A DNA stretch of 64,000 bases. It comes from Eubacteriales bacterium. GTDB lineage: Bacteria; Bacillota; Clostridia; Lachnospirales; Lachnospiraceae. The translations under genes were made by a program, and so were the position numbers. Location of the stretch: positions 1 to 64,000 of the forward strand of contig JAUNPS010000027.1 in assembly GCA_030536575.1 (NCBI GenBank), in the 5' to 3' direction. Under the pieces are notes generated by a model. It did not search any database, had not been told where the DNA came from, and worked only from the letters and a program-made list of their open reading frames with translations. Each line of letters begins with the position of its first letter. Positions within the stretch are counted from its first letter, which is position 1. This document shows, piece by piece, positions 8,441 to 16,092 of this stretch.

Positions 8441-9121
8441 CTAATTCAGCAAAAACACAGCCAGCGGAAGCGTGCAAACCGCCATATAAACATAATCCCC
8501 AATTGTCATATGGATCTCCGTCACGCAGGTATGCTTTCCCGACAGCCCGATTCCTTTTGTAAGCGCCGCCACCGAAAGATCCTGAGACACATTGTTCCCG
8601 TTCATCAGAAGCGGGATCAGGATATATTCCAGCGATTGCGCCGGATGACGCAGAAACGCCGCTTTTCCCTCTGCAATTCCCCTAAACGCCATCGCGTTTC
8701 GGATCTGGCGGTAGTCCTCCCGGATCGTCGGGAAAAAACGGATGACCACCATACAGGGTATGATCACACTCTCCGGCACATGCATCCGGCGCAGGGCGCA
8801 TACAAATTCCCCCACCGTCGTGGTGGTAAACGCATAGGCGCCGGTGATCATGCAGGGCAACAGCATCCGGATTCCTACGGAAACCATGGAAAGAAGATTC
8901 AAAAGTATCCCGGACGCAGCCGGAATCACGAAAATGTCTATGGTAAGAAGAGCCACATAGACACAGGCAAACCGCAGTCCTGTCCTGATTTTTCCCGAGA
9001 AGAAAAGCGGCAGCAGAAACAGGGCTGCCATCACCGCTTCCGTCCGGGTATCCACATGGAAAAACAGCATCAGATTGGCCAGCAGCAATAAAAACAGCTT
9101 GGCTCTCGGATCCATTTTCAT
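8441..9121 (-). CDS. Energy-coupling factor transmembrane protein (EcfT-like)
   Basis: A 226-residue integral membrane protein. It begins MKMDPRAKLFLLLLANLMLF, the usual EcfT N-terminus, has about five hydrophobic segments, and carries QIRNAMAFRGIAEG, the A-x-R-G coupling helix that contacts EcfA. The start at 9121 overlaps the stop of a 47-residue ORF (TGATG). Its downstream ATPase partner is truncated, so this transporter is probably dead or borrows ATPases from elsewhere, such as EcfA1A2 at 57819-59509. No substrate-binding S component is recognisable unless the upstream small membrane proteins serve as one. Confidence 0.75.
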   Translation of the reverse strand: MKMDPRAKLFLLLLANLMLFFHVDTRTEAVMAALFLLPLFFSGKIRTGLRFACVYVALLTIDIFVIPAASGILLNLLSMVSVGIRMLLPCMITGAYAFTTTTVGEFVCALRRMHVPESVIIPCMVVIRFFPTIREDYRQIRNAMAFRGIAEGKAAFLRHPAQSLEYILIPLLMNGNNVSQDLSVAALTKGIGLSGKHTCVTEIHMTIGDYVYMAVCTLPLAVFLLN

Positions 9122-9264
9122 CAGACGATCCCCGCTTTCCGGAAATGCTTTTTCAGCATCTTCTGTCCAAACAGGCCGCCATAATACCATAAATCCCACC
9201 AATACCAGGCCACGGCGATTCCCATCGCCAGAAGCCACCAAAGACTTTTTTCTTTCTTTTCCAT
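9121..9264 (-). CDS. 47-residue single-TM small protein
   Basis: An open frame starts at the ATG at 9264 and stops at 9121, where TGA overlaps the EcfT ATG as TGATG. The product has a charged start (MEKKEKS), one hydrophobic segment (WWLLAMGIAVAWYWWDLW, very rich in Trp), a Gly turn and a basic tail (KKHFRKAGIV). An AGGAGG lies about 14 bases upstream, somewhat far. The tight coupling to EcfT and the 4-base gap to the 4-TM gene upstream argue that it is a real gene. It may be a small transporter subunit; I know of no family for it. Confidence 0.5.
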   Translation of the reverse strand: MEKKEKSLWWLLAMGIAVAWYWWDLWYYGGLFGQKMLKKHFRKAGIV

Positions 9265-9268
9265 AGCT

Positions 9269-9766
9269 TCAAATAAGCCCTCCTAACCCTGCGCAGATCA
9301 GTCCTGCAAGCGGGCACATAATAAGCGGCCAGGCGATCACATGCTCCGGCAGCGCCAGCGTCAGCATCCACTTTTTCAGGTTCCACGCCTCGCAGTGCTC
9401 CGTGCCGGGAATCATGATCCCCTTATCCTTCACCAATCCCCGGAAAAACCAGTCCAGTCCGAAGAAATCACCTAGATTCACAAAAAACATCTCCACATAG
9501 CCCGTCCAGAACAGATTCCAGAACCCGCTGATTCCCGCCTGCCTCGCACTGACCGCCATATAGACAAAAATCAGGATGTACAGCGGGTAAAGCACGCCGG
9601 CCAGTACGGCGACTTCCCCTTTTCCCCGCTTCGGTGCTGCTTTCCGAATCTCCGGCGGCATCATTTTGGAAAATGCGTTGGGTACAAGCATCCACAACAG
9701 CGCCACCGCCACATTGAATACCAGGCATACTGCGATACCATCCAAAATCACTCTCTCCCAGATCAT
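9269..9766 (-). CDS. Small 4-TM membrane protein, paralog 3 (GTEH variant)
   Basis: A 165-residue paralog of the GTED family and more divergent than the others. It has TM1 at the N-terminus, MMPPEIRKAAPKRG in the position of the PP-E cytosolic motif, FGLDWFF in TM3, IMIPGTEHCEAWNLKKW as the conserved turn, and two C-terminal hydrophobic segments. The start at 9766 (MIWERV) follows AGGAGG at 9 bases. It appears to be first in a series with the 47-residue protein, EcfT and the broken EcfA. That linkage raises the possibility that the 4-TM family has some association with transport. Confidence 0.65.
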   Translation of the reverse strand: MIWERVILDGIAVCLVFNVAVALLWMLVPNAFSKMMPPEIRKAAPKRGKGEVAVLAGVLYPLYILIFVYMAVSARQAGISGFWNLFWTGYVEMFFVNLGDFFGLDWFFRGLVKDKGIMIPGTEHCEAWNLKKWMLTLALPEHVIAWPLIMCPLAGLICAGLGGLI

Positions 9767-9876
9767 AAACCGTTTCCTCCTCATAATTCATGCTGATTGA
9801 ACTGCTAATGTTCAATAAGATTCCTTTATACGTTGCAACGATAGCCTACCCGTCCACATACCCTGAGTGAGTTTCT

Positions 9877-10488
9877 CTATTTTTCCATCACCTTCAAGCA
9901 AAAATCACAGCAGTCGCCGCCGCGCCCAAGGGTTTTTGTTCTTTGCCAGAGAAGCCTGGGATGCAGGTCGCCGTAGGCAATATCATCGCTGTCACAGAAG
10001 GAACTGCAAAGCTCCGGGCAGCCATACCGCACGCAGGTGTCATGGTAGGGACACTTCGTCATATCCATGCGCCAGACACCATCGGCGGCCTGAATTTCCT
10101 TTGATTCAAAGCCTGCCATTTCCCCGAACAGCCTGGGTACCTGTTTGGTGAAAGTCTTCGGCACGCATCGATAGAGCCTGGGAATTCGCATCAGCTTCAG
10201 GAGCAGCTTTTTCATCTTCCATGCTCTCTGCTCCACATAACCGTGGACAGTCTTCAGTGCCTGCTCCTTCGGCATCACCTTTTGCAGCGTTTCATAGGCC
10301 GCAATGCCCGGCAGAATCTGGTTTTCCAGATGGCGCTGTTTTTCTTCGGTCGCGTCGGCATTTTCCTGGCGCAGCTGCGTAAGCCTCCGTGAGAACGCAG
10401 TCTTCAGTGCATCGGCCTGCGCCGGAAAGCACCGTGCAACCGTTTTCTGAAAACCAACCGTAATATAACTTGTTTTCATCTTCGTCAT
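9877..10488 (-). CDS. L-2-amino-thiazoline-4-carboxylate hydrolase-like protein (second copy)
   Basis: A 203-residue PF14196-type protein. The C-terminal signature is clear: KCPYHDTCVRYGCPELCSSF with several cysteines, then RTKTLGRGGDCCDFCL, matching RTKTLAAGEDCCDF in the copy at 3862-4545. The N-terminal half is helical and poorly conserved. Two starts are possible (10488, or 10479 at the third following codon). AAGGAG is very close to the first and about 11 bases from the second. It is the last gene of the 9877-15242 module, downstream of a frameshifted relative. Confidence 0.72.
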   Translation of the reverse strand: MTKMKTSYITVGFQKTVARCFPAQADALKTAFSRRLTQLRQENADATEEKQRHLENQILPGIAAYETLQKVMPKEQALKTVHGYVEQRAWKMKKLLLKLMRIPRLYRCVPKTFTKQVPRLFGEMAGFESKEIQAADGVWRMDMTKCPYHDTCVRYGCPELCSSFCDSDDIAYGDLHPRLLWQRTKTLGRGGDCCDFCLKVMEK

Positions 10489-10536
10489 TTCTCCTTCCCA
10501 CTGCGTATCAAAATGCTCTGGGTAAAACTCATTTTT

Positions 10537-11242
10537 TCACTCTTTGTTCCTCCTATAGCCCGCTCCGTCCACATACTCCGGGTGCTCCTTGGCATAGTCG
10601 TCCCGGTCGCCGCAGATGGCGTAGTCGCACTTGCAGCCGTTGGAACAGGTGGTTGTCCGCACCAGCTTCGCGTGAATCAGTTCCATCCCAGCATAGTCAG
10701 GATTGCACAGGGCAGGCATCACCTCCAGCAGATCATACTGTTTAGCAAACTCCGCCACGGGGCAGGCGGTAAACTCATAATAGATGGGCTTATCCTTTTC
10801 GTAGGGAGCGACAGACATCTGATAGTCGCCCCCAGCGGTCACACTTTTTCTTAGAGGACGCGAAGGCCCAATGCATGATTCGCTTCCAGAAAGGCTTATT
10901 GCAATCCACAAAGGTCATCTTCCGAAATGCAGGCAGGAACAGCTCGCCCTCCATTTCCTCGATTTCCGCCAGACTGGTCACGGTCTTGCAGACGGTGTAA
11001 TAGCTCATCAGGGCGATGCAGTCATAGGTGCCGCCCGCCCCGTTGTGAAAGTTTTTCGTTCCCCCAAGGTCGGTGCGCCAGTCGGAAAGATAGTCTATGT
11101 ATTGCCGCTGTACCCGCTCCCAGATTTCCTCCCGCTGTTCCGGAGGATAGTGCAAGGCAATCTTCTCCTGTATCTGCTCTTTACAGGACTTCGAGTACAG
11201 CACATGACAGGTTCGGTCAAATTGCAATTCGCTGTCCTTCAT
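10537..11242 (-). pseudogene. L-2-amino-thiazoline-4-carboxylate hydrolase-like gene with frameshift (third copy)
   Basis: The frame from 11242 encodes a family-like N-terminus (WRTDLGGTKNFHNGAGGTYD, ALMSYYTVCKT) and runs out of homology after HWAFASSKKK. The family C-terminus (KSVTAGGDYQMSVAPYEKDK, RTTTCSNGCKCDYA) continues in another frame to 10537. The switch occurs at an A-run (AAGAAAAAG) near 10846-10853, where losing one A would restore a product of about 235 residues. This may be a true mutation, a sequencing error in a homopolymer, or slippage. The start overlaps the stop of the MBL-fold gene (ATGA). Confidence 0.68.
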
Positions 11243-12102
11243 TCTCCCACGCCCCTCAATCTCTCTGTTCTTGCCTTTTCCTCGGTATCCTCCGATTCGT
11301 CGTAGGCGTCATAGGGCGCCGCTGGGTCGGGAACGCGTTTTTTAAAGGTGGAACAGCGCTTGTCTTTATGCACAAAAGCAAACTCGAAATTTTCTGTCCA
11401 CCCGGTATGGCCGGTCAGGAACATGGGGCGCAGATTTCGGGTACGCAGATTTTCTTCCAACGCCGCTAACGACTGCACCGCAAGCTTGTTATCCTCAGCC
11501 AAGGCGCTGATAAAACTGTATCCGCCGTCGGCTCCGAACCAGATCGTATCGCCGGTAAAGAGATACTTATCATCGATCAGATACACCAGATGCCCCCAGG
11601 TATGGCCGGGAACCAGAAAGCACTCGATTTTGATATCATTAATATGAAAAACCTGCCCGTCCTTCAGTAGCACTTTTTCATTGAGGATCGTCACCTGCGG
11701 CAGCTTGTAAAGGTGGTAGATCACCTTGCGTCGCACCTCGCCGGTGAGATACCGGTTCTCAGTCTCTCCAATATACAGCTTTGCGTTCCGGAACAGTCCG
11801 GGACTGTCCGCTTCCACCGCCCCCACGTGGTCGGTATCCTGGTGGGTAATAAGAATGTGACCGATTTCGGACGGGGCAATACCCAGCCAGCCCATCTTCT
11901 CCTCCAGTCGGTCATAGTTGTATCCGGCATCGATCATGATGGTGGTATCGCCCTTGCGGTAGAAAAAGACATTGGCCACCCATTCCCGGACGCAGGCCAC
12001 ATGGTCGTCGATCCACCCGGTGTTCAGGGGCTTGAAAATCCCGGTACCCCGGTACATTTTGCTCATGGATTTTTTCTGAAATTCTGTTGCTTTCTTAGAC
12101 AT
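11239..12102 (-). CDS. MBL-fold metallo-hydrolase
   Basis: A 287-residue metallo-beta-lactamase fold enzyme. The metal site motif is complete: HILITHQDTDHVG (His87-x-Asp89-x-Asp91-His92), a later PGHTWGH, FTGDTIWFG (bridging Asp) and FLTGHTGW. The layout resembles lactonase/glyoxalase II-like members. The start at 12102 has GGGAGA upstream. It is coupled to the frameshifted hydrolase-like gene downstream and 9 bases from the upstream methyltransferase gene's stop. The family hydrolyses esters, thioesters and lactones; the substrate here is unknown. Confidence 0.85.
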   Translation of the reverse strand: MSKKATEFQKKSMSKMYRGTGIFKPLNTGWIDDHVACVREWVANVFFYRKGDTTIMIDAGYNYDRLEEKMGWLGIAPSEIGHILITHQDTDHVGAVEADSPGLFRNAKLYIGETENRYLTGEVRRKVIYHLYKLPQVTILNEKVLLKDGQVFHINDIKIECFLVPGHTWGHLVYLIDDKYLFTGDTIWFGADGGYSFISALAEDNKLAVQSLAALEENLRTRNLRPMFLTGHTGWTENFEFAFVHKDKRCSTFKKRVPDPAAPYDAYDESEDTEEKARTERLRGVGE

Positions 12103-12111
12103 AGTTCTCCC

Positions 12112-12720
12112 TCATTTCTGTGCCGTCACGCAGAGCCATCCTTTCTGGTTCTTATGTATCTGAACATGATGAAATCCCACCTGCTCCATAGCGGCCTGCA
12201 GCTGGACATCCTTGTAGATGGTCATGCCATTGATTATTTCCGTCCATTTATCATCTTTACTGGTATCGCCGCTGCTTTCGTTGCAGATGAAAAACGTACC
12301 GCCCGGTTTCAGTACCCGATAGACCTCTTGAAAACTGCAGCTCAAATCCGGCCAGAAGTAGACCGTTTCAAAGGCCGTCACCAGATCAAATTGGGACGCT
12401 TCAAAGGGCAGCTTCATGACGCTGGCCTGCAGCACCACACAGCGTCCGGCTTCGATTGCTCTCCGGTTAACCTTCCGGGATTTTTCCACACTGACAGGAG
12501 AATAATCAATCCCCTTAACGCTTCCGCCTGAACATTTTTTCAGCAATTTTTTGATATTCGCACCGCCTCCGCAGCCGCAGTCCAGAACAGCGGCATTTGT
12601 GGGAACCATAAGAAACCGGAGTCCCCAGCCTGCCATTGCTCCATGCCCAAGATTCATCATGGAAACCATAATTCTGCCTCCAAAGCCCGCGGGCTTGCGG
12701 GTATTTTCAAAGAATGACAT
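12112..12720 (-). CDS. Class I SAM-dependent methyltransferase
   Basis: A 202-residue Methyltransf_11-type enzyme. Motif I is AAVLDCGCGGGANIKKLL, followed by VKGIDYSPVSVEKS (acidic ribose-binding Asp), FDLVTAFETVYFWPDL and VLKPGGTFFICNE. The start at 12720 (MSFFENTRKP) has GGGAGAAG directly upstream; an in-frame TTG at 12741 is less likely. It lies 22 bases after the LCMT-type gene and 9 bases before the MBL-fold gene. The N-terminal GFGGRIMVSMMNLGH segment resembles small-molecule methyltransferases common in gut Clostridia. Confidence 0.85.
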   Translation of the reverse strand: MSFFENTRKPAGFGGRIMVSMMNLGHGAMAGWGLRFLMVPTNAAVLDCGCGGGANIKKLLKKCSGGSVKGIDYSPVSVEKSRKVNRRAIEAGRCVVLQASVMKLPFEASQFDLVTAFETVYFWPDLSCSFQEVYRVLKPGGTFFICNESSGDTSKDDKWTEIINGMTIYKDVQLQAAMEQVGFHHVQIHKNQKGWLCVTAQK

Positions 12721-12742
12721 CTTCTCCCTTCTTTCTTCCAAA

Positions 12743-13531
12743 TTATCCTTTTTTCAGTACGATAATCCTGTTGGAAATATTCCGCACAAATAACAGCTTT
12801 CCCAACGCTTTGTAGACCGGTACAAATTCCGCCATTCCTTCCGTAAGGCTGTGTTCTTCGATATAATGGAAACCCGGCAGAAGGGCCGCCAATGCTTTTC
12901 CGTCCCTGACGCCCCATGTAAATTTTGCATGGCTGCCTTCAATGGATTTTTCTTTGAAGCGCTTCGCCACAGCGGGATTCATCGTTTCCACAAAGACAGC
13001 GGCCTGCCGGAATCTCTCCCCAATCACAGAAAACATCCGTTTTACCCCCGCTTCGTTCAAATACATGGTCAGCCCCTCGATAATTACCAGAACTGAAGCG
13101 TCGCTCTCCTTGATCTGTCCGCCCCAATTGTCCATAGCGGACATAGCCATTTGGGAGATGTCCCCATGCTCCGGCAGCAACTTTTCCCGCACAGCAATGG
13201 TTTCCGGCAGGTCGAGATTATACCAGTGCGCATAACCGCCCATCCGGTAACAGCGGGTGTCAAGACCGCAGGCAATGTTCACCACCACGGCTCCGGGATT
13301 TGTTTCAAGAAAGTTTCCGACCAGTCGATCCAGCACGATAGTGCGGGCAATGACACCGTTATGCATAGCCGCGTCTTTATCCGCAAGGGAGAAATCATAA
13401 TCCAGATGTTTGACAAGCTGCACGGCCATTTCATCCCGAATGGCACCCCGGGTCTGGGTTTCCTTGGCTCGTGCATAAACCGTTTGCAGCATCGTCTCCG
13501 GCACGCCGGAGAGCATTCTGGTTTCGCTCAT
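12743..13531 (-). CDS. Leucine-carboxyl-type SAM-dependent O-methyltransferase (second copy)
   Basis: A 262-residue COG3315 methyltransferase and paralog of 3017-3865. VVNIACGLDTRCYRM is motif I and HWYNLDLPETIAVREKLLP the following signature. Both copies share LVKHLDYDFS-like and ARTIVLD-like N-terminal helices. IIEGLTMYLNEAGVKRM is the conserved E-G-x-x-x-Y-L segment. The start at 13531 has GGAGG 7 bases upstream and overlaps the stop of the upstream methyltransferase (ATGA). It probably modifies a carboxylate or phenolic hydroxyl. Confidence 0.83.
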   Translation of the reverse strand: MSETRMLSGVPETMLQTVYARAKETQTRGAIRDEMAVQLVKHLDYDFSLADKDAAMHNGVIARTIVLDRLVGNFLETNPGAVVVNIACGLDTRCYRMGGYAHWYNLDLPETIAVREKLLPEHGDISQMAMSAMDNWGGQIKESDASVLVIIEGLTMYLNEAGVKRMFSVIGERFRQAAVFVETMNPAVAKRFKEKSIEGSHAKFTWGVRDGKALAALLPGFHYIEEHSLTEGMAEFVPVYKALGKLLFVRNISNRIIVLKKG

Positions 13532-14229
13532 TTCTGCACCTCCGTGCTGCGCCCTTTGCGGCAGACGAACCATTCAATTCCCTTGACATTTCCCATCTCC
13601 ACATGACCATACATTTTTTTCAATCGAACTTCTAAACTCTCCACCGTCTCATAAGGCGGCGTAAAGAATTTCATAGGCTGATAAAAATGCCGGATGAACC
13701 AGTCCGTCCTTCCATATTCCCCCGATACATAAAAGCAGCCGCAGAAAATGCCGCCAGGTTTCAGCACCCGGAAAGTCTCGGCATAGGCTGCTTCCTTATC
13801 CGGAAAGGCGTGGAAGCCGTTAAGGGACAGTACCGTGTCAAAGCTGCCGTCCTTAAAAGGCAACGCCCCCACATCTCCCTGCCGAAAGCGGACATTGGCA
13901 AGCTTCAGGCGCTGTGCTTTTTCCCTTGCCTGCGCCATCATATCCGGAGAATAATCCAAGCAGGTGATCTGCGCTTTCGGCAGCGTCCGATACAGCGGCA
14001 TGGACAGCACCCCTGTACCCACCGGCACTTCCAGCAGCCGCCCGGAAAAATCCTCCGGAATACCGGAAAGCGCCATACTCAAATATTTGTCATTTTCTTT
14101 CCTGCCCATGCCCCAAACCGCCTGGCAGACCGCCTTTCCCGGAATAGTCGAGCAGGTAATCATGCCGTCATAGAAGCTGTTGCTTCCCGTCAGGCGGTAG
14201 GCATTGCGAATAGTGTCTTTTCGTTCCAT
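13528..14229 (-). CDS. Class I SAM-dependent methyltransferase
   Basis: A 233-residue enzyme with motif I LLEVPVGTGVLSMPLY, the acidic loop ITCLDYSPDMM, FRQGDVGALPFKDGSFDTVL (motif II region) and FRVLKPGGIFCGCFY. The start at 14229 has GGAGG nearby. The N-terminal part (RNAYRLTGSNSFYDGMITC) resembles UbiE/ArsM-like small-molecule methyltransferases. It lies 13 bases after the 4-TM gene at 14243 and overlaps the next methyltransferase, so it is in the same transcript. Confidence 0.83.
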   Translation of the reverse strand: MERKDTIRNAYRLTGSNSFYDGMITCSTIPGKAVCQAVWGMGRKENDKYLSMALSGIPEDFSGRLLEVPVGTGVLSMPLYRTLPKAQITCLDYSPDMMAQAREKAQRLKLANVRFRQGDVGALPFKDGSFDTVLSLNGFHAFPDKEAAYAETFRVLKPGGIFCGCFYVSGEYGRTDWFIRHFYQPMKFFTPPYETVESLEVRLKKMYGHVEMGNVKGIEWFVCRKGRSTEVQK

Positions 14230-14242
14230 CGTGTTTTCCTCC

Positions 14243-14743
14243 TTAACAAATCAGTGCCACTATCGCCCCGGTCAGGGCGCTGATGATGACCAGAAACAGT
14301 GAGCCGGGGAACAGCACCCCCTTTACATGGAACCATTTCTGGGAATAAGCTTTATCCATGTGCTCTGTGCCCTCCAAACGGAAGATTTTCCAGTGGGCGA
14401 ACAACACCCAGTCAATGAAGAAGGTATCCCATGCGCCGACGATCACAAACAGCAGCGCAGCAAAGCCTGCTCCATCCCAGAAGCTGTCCGCTCCCGCCAA
14501 AATCGCCCCACCAGTCAGCAGCGCAGTAAACAGCACAATACCTGTGGATTTCAACGCAACCGTCCGCCCGCTGAGCGGCGCGGTGGGAACCCGTTCATGA
14601 GTCTTAAAATATTCCTCCTGAATCTCCGGCGGGCAGTTGTGGACACCCACCTCCGGATGCCCTTTCAGAGCAGGAATCAGCACCATGGCGGTAAACAGTG
14701 CCGTAAATACAATAGCCTCGATCCAAACAACACTCCAAATCAT
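14243..14743 (-). CDS. Small 4-TM membrane protein, paralog 4 (GTEH variant)
   Basis: A 166-residue GTED/GTEH family protein. It has TM1 with IEAIVFTALFTAMVL, the NCPPEIQEEYFKTHERV cytosolic segment, two central TMs, WDTFFIDWVLF, the FRLEGTEHMDKAYSQKWFHV turn and a C-terminal TM. The start at 14743 has GGAGGAG upstream. It lies 19 bases downstream of paralog 5. Of the five, it is most like paralog 2 in the segment after the GTE turn (AY...WFH). Confidence 0.72.
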   Translation of the reverse strand: MIWSVVWIEAIVFTALFTAMVLIPALKGHPEVGVHNCPPEIQEEYFKTHERVPTAPLSGRTVALKSTGIVLFTALLTGGAILAGADSFWDGAGFAALLFVIVGAWDTFFIDWVLFAHWKIFRLEGTEHMDKAYSQKWFHVKGVLFPGSLFLVIISALTGAIVALIC

Positions 14744-14762
14744 GAGTTGTTCTCCTCCTTTT

Positions 14763-15242
14763 TTAGAAAATCAACACCACAAGCCCGGCGACGATGGCCG
14801 CGCCTGCAACCCAGATCACAAACCCAATCCCCCGCTTTTTCAAAATCTGTGGCCACGGCTTGACAAAGGGGATATCCTTCGTTCCGGGGATGATCCAGAT
14901 CTTGCTGTGCCCCACCCACAGCCGGTCGATGACGATGCCATCGAACCAGTTCATGACCTCCAGAAATAAAAGAGCCTGTAAGTATGCGGTTTTGAAATCC
15001 GATGCCCCATTCCAAAGGCCGATGATAAGCAGCAACGCCGCCAGCAGGATCAACAGAAACGGAATCATAAAGCGCCGCTTTTTCCGGCGGATCGTGTCCC
15101 AATCGGTCAGCCCAATGTCCACTGCCCGTTCCTGCACCGCCTTGGGGTAAAAGAAAATCTCGTTGATGCCCTCGTTTCCCACGCCGAGCTTCACCATACC
15201 GATAAAGAGCAGACAGAATAGAATGAGTTGAATGATGATCAT
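14763..15242 (-). CDS. Small 4-TM membrane protein, paralog 5 (GTKD variant)
   Basis: A 159-residue protein nearly collinear with paralog 1 (5360-5842). Shared strings include VQERAVDIGLTDWDT, LLLIIGLWN, DFKTAYLQALLFLE and WIIPGTKDIPFVKPW. The start at 15242 has GGGAGAGGAATC upstream. It is the first gene of the 9877-15242 module and begins 16 bases after the perfect GGTTAG-N6-CTAACC palindrome. The same gene-plus-palindrome pairing in the 3-6 kb module suggests the pair was duplicated as a unit. Confidence 0.75.
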   Translation of the reverse strand: MIIIQLILFCLLFIGMVKLGVGNEGINEIFFYPKAVQERAVDIGLTDWDTIRRKKRRFMIPFLLILLAALLLIIGLWNGASDFKTAYLQALLFLEVMNWFDGIVIDRLWVGHSKIWIIPGTKDIPFVKPWPQILKKRGIGFVIWVAGAAIVAGLVVLIF

Positions 15243-15257
15243 GATTCCTCTCCCTTT

Positions 15258-15275
15258 GGTTAGTTTTTTCTAACC
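15258..15275 (-). promoter_or_regulatory. Perfect operator-like palindrome GGTTAG-N6-CTAACC
   Basis: Perfect 6-bp arms flank a six-base T/A spacer. It lies between a TetR-type C-terminal fragment (15310-15564) and the 4-TM gene. A nearly identical element is at 5867-5884 before the matching paralog. The A-run spacer and lack of a U-tract make a terminator unlikely. A TetR-type operator is the most economical reading. Confidence 0.55.
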
Positions 15276-15309
15276 ATCAGCCTTTTGAAAAGCCGCCAAA
15301 AGGCAGCTT

Positions 15310-15564
15310 TCAGTTCTCGTCAAACAATTCCCGGCGTGCACCGTATACCAGCATTTCCAGCACTTTGGGGTACAGCGCCCCTATCTGCTCCTGATGGGAA
15401 ACAGTTAGGATCAGTCCTCGAACAATTGCGGCAGCAAGGATCGCCTTTGCCGCCTGTTCGGCAGGGGAGAGATTAGAGTTCTCCCGCAATGCCGTCCGAA
15501 TCTGCTCATTTTCGCAAGCGAAAAATGCCGCAGTAATACCCCCGAAAATTTTTGACCAATTCAA
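15310..15564 (-). pseudogene. TetR-like regulator, C-terminal fragment
   Basis: About 84 residues (NWSKIFGGITAAFFACENEQ, then EQAAKAILAAAIVRGLILTV and KVLEMLVYGARRELFDEN) resemble the C-terminal ligand domain of a TetR regulator. The frame is closed upstream by a TGA, and no helix-turn-helix domain is present. It reads toward the palindrome and the 4-TM gene, as a TetR gene heading its own operon would. The DNA-binding half has been lost and is replaced upstream by ABC transporter debris. Confidence 0.5.
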
Positions 15565-15602
15565 TTCTTCTGGTCATATTGTACTGCCTACAGTGCTGAT
15601 TG

Positions 15603-15755
15603 TCAACCCAGGCAGCCGCAGGAAAACTCCCGCACATCATGCCCTCCGATTAAAATGCTGCCTCCGCCCACATCGTAAAATCCTGCCAGAAAGCTCACAA
15701 CCGTTGTTTTTCCACTGCCCGACGGGCCTGCAATCGCGGTGGACGTGTGAAAGAG
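15603..15755 (-). pseudogene. ABC exporter ATPase fragment (Walker A region)
   Basis: About 50 residues in frame: [20 protein letters not shown] (complete Walker A), then [19 protein letters not shown], which is typical of exporter-type ABC ATPases just after Walker A. A TGA follows at 15603. No Q-loop, signature or Walker B is present, so this is a non-functional relic. Confidence 0.65.
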
Positions 15756-15777
15756 AGGGCGGCTGCCGCCACCGCAA

Positions 15778-15963
15778 TCAACGCAACCGTTTCAGCGCAT
15801 CACCGATGGCCAGACGGTCCCCTGCCACCAGTTCATAGCTGATGGTCTCCTGATATCGGGAACAATTCTTAAGGATATAGATCCCAATGGCACCGATCCC
15901 GTAAATCGGCAGCCATGGGCCGAATAAAATGCCCCGGCTGCAGAGCAGACCTTCCGTGACCCA
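15778..15963 (-). pseudogene. Chimeric fragment: CmpB-like permease joined to ABC exporter TMD
   Basis: A single 61-codon frame. Its first half (EGLLCSRGILFGPWLPIYGI) resembles the putative ABC permease family with R-G-x-L-F-G-P-x-x-P-I-Y-G. Its second half (YQETISYELVAGDRLAIGDA) looks like the first intracellular helix of an ABC exporter membrane domain. The join suggests deletions between neighbouring transporter genes. Bases 15964-16090 hold further short open stretches that I could not assign. Confidence 0.4.
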
Positions 15964-16092
15964 TTAAAAATTTCTTCGTTTCCGATCCGTTTTACAAGCA
16001 GGAGCGGGAAGGGCAGCATCACCAGAAATAACCTGCTGGTCTTCCTGAATCTCCACGGCTTGGGAGAGATAAGCGTTTTCCTGCATGATCCC

